In this document: positions 29,978-39,752 of the stretch, in pieces
Layout of the letters: the number at the start of each line of letters is the position of its first letter
How positions within the stretch are numbered: the stretch's first letter is position 1
Source: Mesorhizobium sp. M3A.F.Ca.ET.080.04.2.1
Lineage (GTDB): Bacteria; Pseudomonadota; Alphaproteobacteria; Rhizobiales; Rhizobiaceae
Length of the DNA: 64,000 nt
Direction: 5' to 3'
NCBI RefSeq assembly: GCF_003952525.1
Contig: NZ_CP034451.1
Location: forward strand, 558,001 to 622,000
Notes under the pieces: generated by a model
Database searches by the model: none
Told to the model about the DNA's origin: nothing
What the model saw: the letters and a program-made list of their open reading frames with translations, nothing else
Position numbers and translations under genes: made by a program

Positions 29978-30612
29978 CGACGATTCTCTGTTACGGCGAC
30001 TCGCTGACCTGGGGCTATGACGCCGCCAGTCTCGGCCGCCATGGGCTGCAGGACCGCTGGCCGAGCGTTCTCAAGGCTGCGCTCGGCGGTGATCTCGAAG
30101 TCATCGCCGAGGGCCTCAACGGCCGCACCACCGCTTTCGATGAGCACGTGGCCGGCGCCGACCGCAACGGCGCGCGCGTGCTGCCCACCATCCTGATGAG
30201 CCATGCGCCGCTCGACCTGATCATCATCATGCTCGGCGCCAACGACATGAAACCGTGGATTCACGGCAATCCGGTCGCCGCCAAGCAGGGCATGGAGCGG
30301 CTGATCAATATCGTGCGCGGGCACGATTATCCGTTCGACTGGCCGGCGCCGCAGATTCTCATCGTCGCACCGCCCCCGGTGACGCGCACCGACAATGCTG
30401 AATTCAAGGAAATGTTTGCCGGCGGCGACGACGCCTCGAAGCGGCTGGCGCCGCTGTATTCCGCACTCGCCGACGAAGCCGGTTGCGGCTTCTTCGATGC
30501 CGGCAGCGTCGCCGTCACCACGCCGCTCGACGGCGTCCATCTCGATGCCGAGAACACGCGGCGGATCGGCCAGGCGCTGGCCCCGATCGTGCGCGTGATG
30601 CTCTCACTCTAA
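29974..30612 (+). CDS. SGNH/GDSL family hydrolase
   Basis: A 212-residue serine esterase of the SGNH type: block I GDSLTWGYD with the nucleophile near residue 9, block III GANDM with the oxyanion Asn, and block V DGVHLD with the Asp/His pair. There is no signal peptide, so it acts in the cytoplasm. It resembles arylesterase-like proteins that sit beside lpdA in rhizobia. Substrate unknown. Coupled to the upstream membrane protein by ATGA overlap; lpdA follows after 26 bases. Confidence 0.9.
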   Translation: MTTILCYGDSLTWGYDAASLGRHGLQDRWPSVLKAALGGDLEVIAEGLNGRTTAFDEHVAGADRNGARVLPTILMSHAPLDLIIIMLGANDMKPWIHGNPVAAKQGMERLINIVRGHDYPFDWPAPQILIVAPPPVTRTDNAEFKEMFAGGDDASKRLAPLYSALADEAGCGFFDAGSVAVTTPLDGVHLDAENTRRIGQALAPIVRVMLSL

Positions 30613-30638
30613 CCCGCAGAAAGATCAGGGAGAAATCC

Positions 30639-32105
30639 GTGGCTGAGAACTACGACGTCATCATCATCGGCTCTGGCCCTGGCGGCTACGTGACGGCGGT
30701 ACGTTCCGCCCAGCTTGGCTTCAAGACGGCAATTGTCGAGCGCGAGCATCTCGGCGGCATCTGCCTCAACTGGGGCTGCATCCCGACCAAGGCTTTGCTG
30801 CGCTCGGCCGAGATCATGCATTATTCGGATCACCTCAAGGAGTACGGGCTGAAGCTCGAAGGCGGCAAGGTCAGCGCCGACACGGCCGCCGTGGTCGATC
30901 GCTCGCGCAAGGTGTCCCTCAGGCTGAATGGCGGCGTCGCCTTCCTGATGAAGAAGAACAAGGTCGACGTCATCTGGGGCGAGGCCAAGCTTTCGAAGGC
31001 TCCTTCTGGTGACAAATTGGGCGAGATCGTCGTCTCCAAGACCGCCAAGAAGCCGATGGAGCCGCAGCCGCCAGCGCCGAAGGGCGTCAAGGGCGAAGGC
31101 ACCTACACCGCCAAGCACATCATACTCGCGACCGGCGCCAGGCCGCGTGCGCTGCCCGGCATCGAGCCGGACGGCAAGCTGATCTGGACTTATTTCGAGG
31201 CCATGGTGCCGAAGGAGATGCCGAAGTCCCTGCTGGTGATGGGCTCGGGCGCCATCGGCATCGAGTTCGCTTCCTTCTATCGCACGATGGGCGCGGAAGT
31301 GACCGTGGTCGAACTCTTGCCGGCGGTGATGCCGGTCGAGGACGCCGAGGTCTCGAAATTCGCGCAGAAGCAGTTCGAGAAGCAGGGGATGAAGATCATC
31401 CTCGAAGCCAAGGTGACCAAGGTCGAGAAGGGTGCCAACTCGATCACCGCGCATGTCGAGATGAAGGACGGCAAGGTCGAGAAGATCACTGCCGACCGCA
31501 TGATCTCTGCCGTGGGCGTGCAGGGCAACATCGAGGGCCTCGGTCTCGAGACGCTCGGCGTGAAGACCGATCGCGGCTGTGTCGTGGTGGACGGCTACGG
31601 CAAGACGAACGTGCCCGGCATTTACGCGATCGGGGATGTCGCCGGGCCGCCGATGCTTGCGCACAAGGCCGAGCATGAAGGCGTGGTCTGCATCGAAAAG
31701 ATCGCCAACGTGCCCGGCGTGCATGCCACCGACAAGCAGAAGATCCCGGGTTGCACCTATTGCAATCCGCAGGTCGCCTCGGTCGGCCTGACCGAAGCCA
31801 AGGCCAAGGCGGAAGGCAAGGATGTCCGCATCGGCCGCTTCCAGTTCGGCGCCAACGGCAAGGCCATCGCGCTCGGCGAGGATCAAGGTTTCATCAAGAC
31901 CATCTTCGACAAGAAGACCGGGCAGCTGCTCGGCGCGCATATGGTCGGCGCCGAGGTGACGGAGCTGATCCAGGGTTTCGTCGTGGCGATGAACCTCGAG
32001 ACCACCGAGGAAGAGCTGATGCACACGATCTTCCCGCATCCGACGCTGTCGGAGATGATGAAGGAAAGCGTGCTCGACGCTTATGGCCGCGCTTTGAACG
32101 CATGA
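30639..32105 (+). CDS. lpdA: Dihydrolipoyl dehydrogenase (PDH E3)
   Basis: A 488-residue FAD flavoprotein that reoxidises the lipoyl arms of PdhB and PdhC using NAD. The redox disulfide is C42/C47 in GGICLNWGCIPTK; the FAD site is IIIGSGPGGYVTA, the NAD site MGSGAIGIEFASF, and the C-terminal HTIFPHPTLSEMM carries the catalytic histidine. About 25 residues (KTAKKPMEPQPPAPKGVKGE region) are inserted before ATGARPRALPG compared with shorter Lpd proteins, as in other rhizobial PDH-type enzymes. GTG start with GGGAGAA upstream. Confidence 0.97.
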   Translation: MAENYDVIIIGSGPGGYVTAVRSAQLGFKTAIVEREHLGGICLNWGCIPTKALLRSAEIMHYSDHLKEYGLKLEGGKVSADTAAVVDRSRKVSLRLNGGVAFLMKKNKVDVIWGEAKLSKAPSGDKLGEIVVSKTAKKPMEPQPPAPKGVKGEGTYTAKHIILATGARPRALPGIEPDGKLIWTYFEAMVPKEMPKSLLVMGSGAIGIEFASFYRTMGAEVTVVELLPAVMPVEDAEVSKFAQKQFEKQGMKIILEAKVTKVEKGANSITAHVEMKDGKVEKITADRMISAVGVQGNIEGLGLETLGVKTDRGCVVVDGYGKTNVPGIYAIGDVAGPPMLAHKAEHEGVVCIEKIANVPGVHATDKQKIPGCTYCNPQVASVGLTEAKAKAEGKDVRIGRFQFGANGKAIALGEDQGFIKTIFDKKTGQLLGAHMVGAEVTELIQGFVVAMNLETTEEELMHTIFPHPTLSEMMKESVLDAYGRALNA

Positions 32106-32225
32106 TAGATTGCCAATCGATGTTAAATTGGTTGGGCGAGACTCAGTCGCGAGCGCCGGAGGACTCTGAGAGCAAGGCAATTCGTATCCGGATGCATTTT
32201 CACCTGATCGAGGAGGAGTTGGCAT

Positions 32226-32483
32226 ATGGACGTGAATGGCGTGGGCTGGCTGGCAGCCATCATCATCGGCGGTTTGGCCGGATGGCTCGCCGAGATGGTC
32301 ATGAAGAGCAACACCGGCATCTTCATGAACATCATCCTTGGCATTGCCGGCGCGGTGGTGCTGAACGCAATCCTCAGGGCCCTCAACATCGAAGCCTTTG
32401 GTGTCGGCTGGTTCGCCTATCTGATCACCGGCTTCATCGGCGCCTGCCTGCTGATCTTTGTCGGACGTCTGGTGCGCCGCTGA
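32226..32483 (+). CDS. GlsB/YeaQ/YmgE family membrane protein
   Basis: An 85-residue protein with three hydrophobic helices and the glycine-rich pattern IIIGGLAGWLAEMVM ... GIFMNIILGIAGAVV of the transglycosylase-associated GlsB/YeaQ family, linked to envelope stress. GAGGAGG lies upstream of the ATG. A strong terminator follows, ending the pdh-lpdA transcription block. Confidence 0.88.
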   Translation: MDVNGVGWLAAIIIGGLAGWLAEMVMKSNTGIFMNIILGIAGAVVLNAILRALNIEAFGVGWFAYLITGFIGACLLIFVGRLVRR

Positions 32484-32511
32484 GGCTCACGAACAGCCGT
32501 TATGCGAAAAT

Positions 32512-32548
32512 GGCCGTGGCGGCATGCGCCGGCGCGGCCTTTTTCTTT
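32512..32548 (+). terminator. Intrinsic terminator after the GlsB-like gene
   Basis: A stem of about 11 pairs with one mismatch, GGCCGTGGCGGC / GCCGGCGCGGCC, is followed by TTTTTCTTT. It lies about 30 bases after the stop and separates this gene from lipA. Confidence 0.88.
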
Positions 32549-32610
32549 GCTCCGAAAAGTCCTAGATGACGCCAACAGGTGGCCGTGGCAGCGGCCGCGA
32601 AGGGTTTGAG

Positions 32611-33576
32611 ATGGTCACTGTTCTCGACACGATCGGCAAGGCACCGCGGCCGCGGCATCCGGAGAAGGCGCACAGGCCGGACCAGGAAGTGCTGCGCAAG
32701 CCGGACTGGATCCGCGTCAAGGCGCCGGTCTCGAGGGGCTACGCCGAGACGCGCGAGATCGTGAAGTCGCACAAGCTGGTGACCGTGTGCGAAGAGGCCG
32801 GCTGCCCGAACATCGGCGAATGCTGGGACAAGAAGCACGCCACCTTCATGATCATGGGCGAGATCTGCACGCGTGCCTGCGCCTTCTGCAACGTCGCCAC
32901 CGGAATCCCGACCGCGCTCGACGCTGGCGAGCCGGCGCGCGTCGCCCATGCCGTCAAACAGATGGGCCTCAGCCACGTCGTCATCACCTCGGTCGACCGT
33001 GACGACCTTGCCGACGGCGGCGCGCAGCATTTCGCCGAGGTCATCCATGCCATCCGTGCGGCTGCCCCCTCGACGACGATCGAGATCCTGACGCCCGACT
33101 TCCTGCGCAAGGACGGCGCGCTGGAGATCGTCGTGGCCGCCAAGCCGGACGTCTTCAACCACAACCTCGAGACGGTGCCTTCGAACTATCTGACGGTGCG
33201 GCCGGGCGCCCGCTATTTCCATTCGATCCGGCTGCTGCAGCGGGTCAAGGAACTCGATCCGTCGATCTTCACCAAGTCGGGCATCATGGTCGGGCTCGGC
33301 GAGGAGCGGAACGAGATCCTGCAACTGATGGACGATCTTCGCTCGGCCAATGTCGACTTCATGACCATCGGCCAATATCTGCAGCCGTCGAAGAAGCACC
33401 ATCCGGTGATCCGCTTCGTCACGCCGGAGGAGTTCAAGTCCTACGAGACGATCGGCAGGACCAAGGGCTTCCTGCTGATGGCGTCCAGCCCCTTGACGCG
33501 ATCCTCGCATCACGCCGGCGACGACTTCGCCAGGCTGCGCGCGGCACGCGAAGCACAGCTCAACAAAGCCAGCTAA
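32611..33576 (+). CDS. lipA: Lipoyl synthase
   Basis: A 321-residue radical-SAM enzyme that inserts two sulfurs into octanoylated proteins, making the lipoyl groups used by PdhB and PdhC nearby. Both iron-sulfur motifs are present: the auxiliary-cluster [12 protein letters not shown] and the radical-[11 protein letters not shown], followed by the C-terminal RSSHHAGDD serine motif. Start chosen at [10 protein letters not shown]; an upstream in-frame ATG (32566) would add 15 residues. Confidence 0.97.
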   Translation: MVTVLDTIGKAPRPRHPEKAHRPDQEVLRKPDWIRVKAPVSRGYAETREIVKSHKLVTVCEEAGCPNIGECWDKKHATFMIMGEICTRACAFCNVATGIPTALDAGEPARVAHAVKQMGLSHVVITSVDRDDLADGGAQHFAEVIHAIRAAAPSTTIEILTPDFLRKDGALEIVVAAKPDVFNHNLETVPSNYLTVRPGARYFHSIRLLQRVKELDPSIFTKSGIMVGLGEERNEILQLMDDLRSANVDFMTIGQYLQPSKKHHPVIRFVTPEEFKSYETIGRTKGFLLMASSPLTRSSHHAGDDFARLRAAREAQLNKAS

Positions 33577-33588
33577 CCTGCTGTTTCA

Positions 33589-34044
33589 ATGCCGAAATTC
33601 GAAGCCATCCGCCGCGTTGGCCACACGCCGAAAGAAATGTTCGCGCTGGTCGCGGATGTCGAGGCGTATCCGCAGTTCCTGCCGCTCTGCGAAGCGCTGA
33701 CGGTGCGCTCGCGCAAGGAACGCGACGGCCGCACCATCCTCGTCGCCGATATGAGCATCGGCTACAAGGCGATCCGCGAAACCTTCACCACCCAGGTGCT
33801 CCTGAGGCCGGAAGAGAATGCCATCGACGTCAAATACATCGACGGCCCGTTCAAATATCTGAGCAATATCTGGCGCTTCGATCCGGCCGAAGGCGGCTGC
33901 GAGGTGCATTTCTTCATCGACTATGAGTTCAAGAGCCGCATTCTCGGCGCGCTGATGGGCACGATGTTTGACCGCGCCTTCCGCATGTTCTCGGAAGCTT
34001 TCGAAAAACGCGCCGACCTGATCTACGGCATCAAGCCCGGCTGA
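33589..34044 (+). CDS. COQ10/RatA-type START domain protein
   Basis: A 151-residue START-like (polyketide cyclase) protein: RRVGHTPKEMFALVADVEAYPQFLPLC at the N-terminus and VHFFIDYEFKSRILGALMGTMFDRAF at the C-terminus. Relatives in mitochondria and alphaproteobacteria bind ubiquinone and support respiration; the E. coli RatA label is an alternative. It starts 13 bases after lipA. Its last 14 bases overlap the end of the convergent pncC. Confidence 0.9.
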   Translation: MPKFEAIRRVGHTPKEMFALVADVEAYPQFLPLCEALTVRSRKERDGRTILVADMSIGYKAIRETFTTQVLLRPEENAIDVKYIDGPFKYLSNIWRFDPAEGGCEVHFFIDYEFKSRILGALMGTMFDRAFRMFSEAFEKRADLIYGIKPG

Positions 34045-34543
34045 TTTCACCCCGCCCGTCATCGCCAAGCGCACGCAGCCCAAGTTGCAGCGCGTGCCTC
34101 ACGGTCTCGTGGCGGATGAATTCGCGGCCCTTGTGGGCAAACAACTGGTGTTCGGCGACGACCGGCTGTCCGGCAAGTGCGACTGCGAACCAGACGAGGC
34201 CGACGGGCTTTTCCGCCGAACCGCCGCTCGGGCCGGCGATGCCGGTCACGGCCAGAGACAGGGTCGCGCGCGAATGCGCCAGCGCACCCGCTGCCATCTC
34301 CAGCACGGTTTGCCTTGAGACGGCGCCATAGGCGTCGAGGGTTGCGGCCGTTACGCCGAGCATGTCCATCTTGGATTCATTGGAATAGGTGATGAAGCCG
34401 CGGTCGACCACGGCGGAAGAGCCGGCGATATCCGTCAGCGCGGCGATGATCATGCCGCCGGTGCAGCTCTCGGCCGTCGCCAGCATGACGCCGCGTTGCT
34501 GACAGGCCAGGAGCAGGGCATTGGCGAGTTCGGCGTTGCTCAT
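34031..34543 (-). CDS. pncC: Nicotinamide-nucleotide amidase (CinA C-terminal domain)
   Basis: A 170-residue stand-alone CinA C-terminal domain that deamidates NMN to NaMN in the pyridine nucleotide cycle. Signature pieces: [39 protein letters not shown] and [23 protein letters not shown]. The start [11 protein letters not shown] is preceded by GGAGAGG. The start codon overlaps the ispDF stop, so it is translationally coupled to ispDF. Confidence 0.93.
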   Translation of the reverse strand: MSNAELANALLLACQQRGVMLATAESCTGGMIIAALTDIAGSSAVVDRGFITYSNESKMDMLGVTAATLDAYGAVSRQTVLEMAAGALAHSRATLSLAVTGIAGPSGGSAEKPVGLVWFAVALAGQPVVAEHQLFAHKGREFIRHETVRHALQLGLRALGDDGRGEISRA

Positions 34544-35769
34544 TTCGGCACCTCTCCTGGAAACACCACGCTGGCTGTGGCGATCGCCGCAATGCCCTCG
34601 CCACGGCCGACGAAGCCGAGCTTCTCGTTGGTCGTGGCCTTGATCGAGATGCGCTCCGGCGCAATGTCGAGCATGGCGGCAAGTGCCGCCGTCATCGCCT
34701 CCCTGTGCGGACCAACGCGCGGCGCCTCGCAGATCAGCGTGACGTCGGCGTTGGCGATGCGGCCGCCGCGTTCGCGCACCAGCCTTGCCGCATGCTCGAC
34801 GAAGATCCTTGAGGCGGCACCTTTCCATTGCGGATCCGACGGCGGGAAATGCGTGCCGATGTCGCCCGCGCCGCAGGTGGCGAGCAGTGCATCGGTGAGC
34901 GCATGAAGGCCGACATCGGCGTCCGAATGCCCGGAGAGTTTCCGCTGGTAAGGAATGGCGATGCCGCACAGCGTGACGTGGTCGCCAGGCTCGAAGGCGT
35001 GCACATCGTAGCCATTGCCGGTGCGGATGTCCGGAAAGCGCGGCAGCGCGCCTGAAAGCCGCTGGTCGGCCATTGCGATATCCCTTGCCCAGGTGAGTTT
35101 GACGTTATCCGGCGAGCCGGGGACAATCTTGACCGGAATCTGCGCCCATTCGGCGATGGCCGCGTCGTCTGTGAAGTCCAGTCTGCCGAGATGGTGCGCC
35201 TTTTCGTGCGCCGCCAGCAGCAGTTCGAAAGGAAAGCCCTGCGGCGTCTGGGCGGCATGAAGCCCGTCCCTCGACACCGTTTCCTCGATCATGCCGGTTG
35301 AAGACTTGCGCTTCAGCGTGTCGGCAACGGGCAGGGCGGGAAGCGAGCCCTGCTGCTCGCCTATGCCTGCGATCGTACGGTCGATAAGCTCGGAGTCTAC
35401 GAAGGGGCGCACGGCGTCATGCACCAGCACCTTGGCCGGCGCGTGCTGCCTCAAGGCCAGAAGCCCCAGCCGGACGGAGGCCTGGCGAGAGGCGCCACCG
35501 ACAACGGCGATGACGCGTTCGCCAAGCATCCCCGCCGCGCGCTTGAAAAGCTCGCCGTCGTCGGCATGGATGGCAACGGCCACCGGTCCGATAGCGGGGT
35601 GCGACAGGAATGTTTCCAGCGTGTGCGCGATGACGGCGCGTCCGCCGATGCGCTGATATTGCTTCGGTCCATCGGCCTGGCCGGCGCGCGCGCCGCGGCC
35701 GGCCGCCACGATCACCACGGCGATTTTGCCATCCTCGCTCGAAGCTTGATCTTCACTTGCGTCGGTCAT
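34540..35769 (-). CDS. ispDF: Bifunctional IspD/IspF isoprenoid enzyme
   Basis: A 409-residue fusion carrying two steps of the MEP pathway. IspD (about 1-235) has the nucleotide-binding [13 protein letters not shown] ... GPKQYQ and the DAVRPFV motif; IspF (about 250-409) has GNGYDVHAF and [16 protein letters not shown] metal-binding motifs and the C-terminal [21 protein letters not shown]. IspDF fusions are typical of alphaproteobacteria. Divergent from the dusB-ntrBC operon. Confidence 0.97.
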   Translation of the reverse strand: MTDASEDQASSEDGKIAVVIVAAGRGARAGQADGPKQYQRIGGRAVIAHTLETFLSHPAIGPVAVAIHADDGELFKRAAGMLGERVIAVVGGASRQASVRLGLLALRQHAPAKVLVHDAVRPFVDSELIDRTIAGIGEQQGSLPALPVADTLKRKSSTGMIEETVSRDGLHAAQTPQGFPFELLLAAHEKAHHLGRLDFTDDAAIAEWAQIPVKIVPGSPDNVKLTWARDIAMADQRLSGALPRFPDIRTGNGYDVHAFEPGDHVTLCGIAIPYQRKLSGHSDADVGLHALTDALLATCGAGDIGTHFPPSDPQWKGAASRIFVEHAARLVRERGGRIANADVTLICEAPRVGPHREAMTAALAAMLDIAPERISIKATTNEKLGFVGRGEGIAAIATASVVFPGEVPK

Positions 35770-35908
35770 GATGAGAGGCTTAGTCGTGGCTCGAAGGGAA
35801 GGCCAGCCTTTTCCAAAATGCGCCTTAATGTGACGTCATTGCGCATTGCACAAAGCCTTGCATCTGGCTACAGAATGTGCAGCAATCGAACATGCTTGGT
35901 TTTTGTGC

Positions 35909-36937
35909 ATGCCTGAGTTGACCACATTGGCTCTGCCGCTTGATGTCGGCGGTGTGACGATTCGCAATCGCGTATTCCTCGCGCCGATGTCGGGCATCAC
36001 GGATGAACCGTTCCGCCGCCGCGCGCATGGGCATGGCGCCGGTCTTGTCGTATCGGAAATGGTCGCGAGCGGCGAACTGGCCAAGGGCAGGGCAGGCTGC
36101 GACCTTCGCATCCGCCATTCAGGCCTGCCTGTTCATATGGTTCAGCTTGCCGGCCGCGAGGCTGCCCACATGGCCGAAGGTGCGCGGATAGCGGCCGGCG
36201 AGGGCGCCGACATTATCGACATCAACATGGGCTGCCCGGCGAAGAAGGTGACCGGCGGCTATGCCGGCTCGGCGCTGATGCGTGATCTCGACCACGCGCT
36301 GTCGCTCATCGAAGCGGTGATCGGCGCCGTTTCGGTGCCGGTCACGGTCAAGATGCGGCTCGGCTGGGACGAATCCGCGCTCAATGCCCCGATACTAGCG
36401 CGCCGCGCCGAGCAGGCCGGCATACGGATGGTCACCGTGCATGGCCGCACGCGCTGCCAATTCTACCAAGGCAAGGCCGATTGGCGGGCGATCGCGCGCG
36501 TCAAGGAAGCCGTATCGATCCCGGTGGTGGCCAATGGCGATGTCGGCTCAGCGCAAGAAGCGGCGACGATCCTCGACCAGTCCGGCGCCGACGCGGTGAT
36601 GATCGGCCGCGCCCACTACGGCGCGCCCTGGATTGCCGGCAGTATTGCGGCCGCCGCCGCTGGTGCAGGCGCGGCAGGTATTCCCGAAACGGCGCATGGT
36701 CTCGCCGACTACGTCGTTGCCCACTACGAAGAAATGCTCTCGCTCTATGGCACAGAAAGCGGGCTTCGGCAGGCACGCAAGCATCTCGGTTGGTATCTCG
36801 ACCGCCATGCGGCCAATGTTTCTGCCGAGCAGCGCAAGCGCATTCTCACGTCCTTCGAGCCTGCCGAAGTGATTGCCGGATTGTGCAGGACATTCGTCGA
36901 GAACGGTGAGCCGGCCAGGCTGAGGAGCGCGGCATGA
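35909..36937 (+). CDS. dusB: tRNA-dihydrouridine synthase B (NifR3)
   Basis: A 342-residue FMN enzyme that reduces uridines in the tRNA D-loop. The family pattern is complete: [15 protein letters not shown] near the N-terminus, [21 protein letters not shown] with the active-site cysteine, [18 protein letters not shown] and [13 protein letters not shown]. As in many alphaproteobacteria it heads the operon with ntrB (historically nifR3). No good Shine-Dalgarno site is seen before ATG 35909, which is chosen from protein alignment memory. ntrB starts inside its stop (ATGA). Confidence 0.95.
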   Translation: MPELTTLALPLDVGGVTIRNRVFLAPMSGITDEPFRRRAHGHGAGLVVSEMVASGELAKGRAGCDLRIRHSGLPVHMVQLAGREAAHMAEGARIAAGEGADIIDINMGCPAKKVTGGYAGSALMRDLDHALSLIEAVIGAVSVPVTVKMRLGWDESALNAPILARRAEQAGIRMVTVHGRTRCQFYQGKADWRAIARVKEAVSIPVVANGDVGSAQEAATILDQSGADAVMIGRAHYGAPWIAGSIAAAAAGAGAAGIPETAHGLADYVVAHYEEMLSLYGTESGLRQARKHLGWYLDRHAANVSAEQRKRILTSFEPAEVIAGLCRTFVENGEPARLRSAA

Positions 36938-38072
36938 CCATGACTGGTCCACAGGGCACCGACATGCCGGACGCAGCCAACATTGTCCTCAACACCATCC
37001 GCCGTCCGGTGATCATGGTCGATTCCGGCGGTTTCATCACCTTCGCCAATGCGGATGCCGAGGATTTCTTCCGCTCCAGCGCGACAATGCTTGCCCGCAA
37101 CACGCTGTCCAAGCTGGTGCCGTTCGGCAGTCCGCTGCTGACGCTGGTCGACCAGGTGCGCGAGCGTCGCGCGCCGGTCAACGAATATCGCGTCGACGTC
37201 TCCTCGCCGCGCCTCGGCATCGAGAAGATGGTCGACCTCTATGTCGCGCCGGTGCCGGAATTCCCGGGTTCCGTGGTGGTGATGTTCCAGGAACGGTCGA
37301 TGGCCGACAAGATCGACCGTCAGATGACCCATCGCGGCGCTGCGCGTTCCGTCACCGGTCTCGCCGCCATGCTGGCGCATGAGATCAAGAACCCGCTTTC
37401 CGGCATTCGGGGTGCCGCCCAGCTGCTCGAACTGTCGGCCTCCGACGAGGATCGCGCCTTGACCCGCCTCATCACCGACGAGACCGATCGCATCGTCTCG
37501 CTGGTCGATCGCATGGAGGTGTTTTCGGACGAGCGGCCTATCGAGCGCTATCCGGTCAACATCCACGTCGTGCTGGACCATGTGAAGGCGATCGCCAAGA
37601 ACGGTTTTGCCAGGCGGATCAAGATCTTGGAGGAATATGATCCATCGCTTCCTCCGGTTTTTGCCAATCGCGACCAGTTGATCCAGGTGTTCCTCAATCT
37701 GGTCAAGAACGCCGCTGAGGCGATCGGCGCCGATCCGCAAGGCGAGATCGTGCTGTCGACGGCTTTCCGGCCGGGCATCCGGGTTTCCGTGCCGGGAACG
37801 CAGGACCGCGTTTCGCTGCCGCTCGAATTCTGCGTGCGCGACAACGGCCCCGGCGTCTCGGAGGACATCCTGCCGATCCTGTTCGACCCGTTCATCACCA
37901 CCAAGCCGAACGGCTCAGGCCTGGGGCTCGCATTGGTGGCCAAGATCGTCGGCGAGCATGGCGGCGTCATCGAATGCGATTCGACGCCGCGCGGAACCAC
38001 CTTCCGCATCCTGCTGCCCGCCTGGAAGGCGAGCGCGCCAGACACCGAGGAAGACCCTGAAGGAGACCGCAA

Positions 38073-38076
<4 letters not shown>
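36934..38076 (+). CDS. ntrB: Nitrogen sensor histidine kinase NtrB
   Basis: A 380-residue cytoplasmic kinase/phosphatase for NtrC, controlled by PII. A PAS domain (about 15-125) is followed by the phosphoacceptor H149 in [20 protein letters not shown] and the HATPase domain with N-box [18 protein letters not shown] and the GSGLGLALV box. No membrane segment. Start overlaps dusB stop, stop overlaps ntrC start. Confidence 0.96.
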
Positions 38077-39533
<1,457 letters not shown>

Positions 39534-39691
39534 TGCTTGCCGCCAAACCGTCGCGGCGGATTGGCAGCCAAGACTTGCATCGAAACAAAGACTTACACCG
39601 ACTGCGCTAATCCACTTCGGCGAAGGGCTTCAGCGCATCATCGCTTTTTGGGGAAATGAGCCGGGGAAAGATTTCCGTCCCGGCCACACTT

Positions 39692-39720
39692 GTTGCATAA
39701 TCGCCACAATGCGTTGCATA
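39692..39720 (+). promoter_or_regulatory. Phased direct repeats upstream of ntrY
   Basis: GTTGCATA occurs at 39692-39699 and again at 39713-39720, 21 bp apart (two helical turns), within the 219-base gap between ntrC and ntrY. This suggests a regulator site for ntrYX. Confidence 0.4.
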
Positions 39721-39752
39721 CATCCGACGCATCACTGACTCTAGACGGCGAC

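Noticed and set aside
36120..36240. CRISPR or tandem-repeat array
   Set aside because: Scanning here and elsewhere shows no regularly spaced direct repeats; the repeated elements in the window are isolated palindromic intergenic modules.
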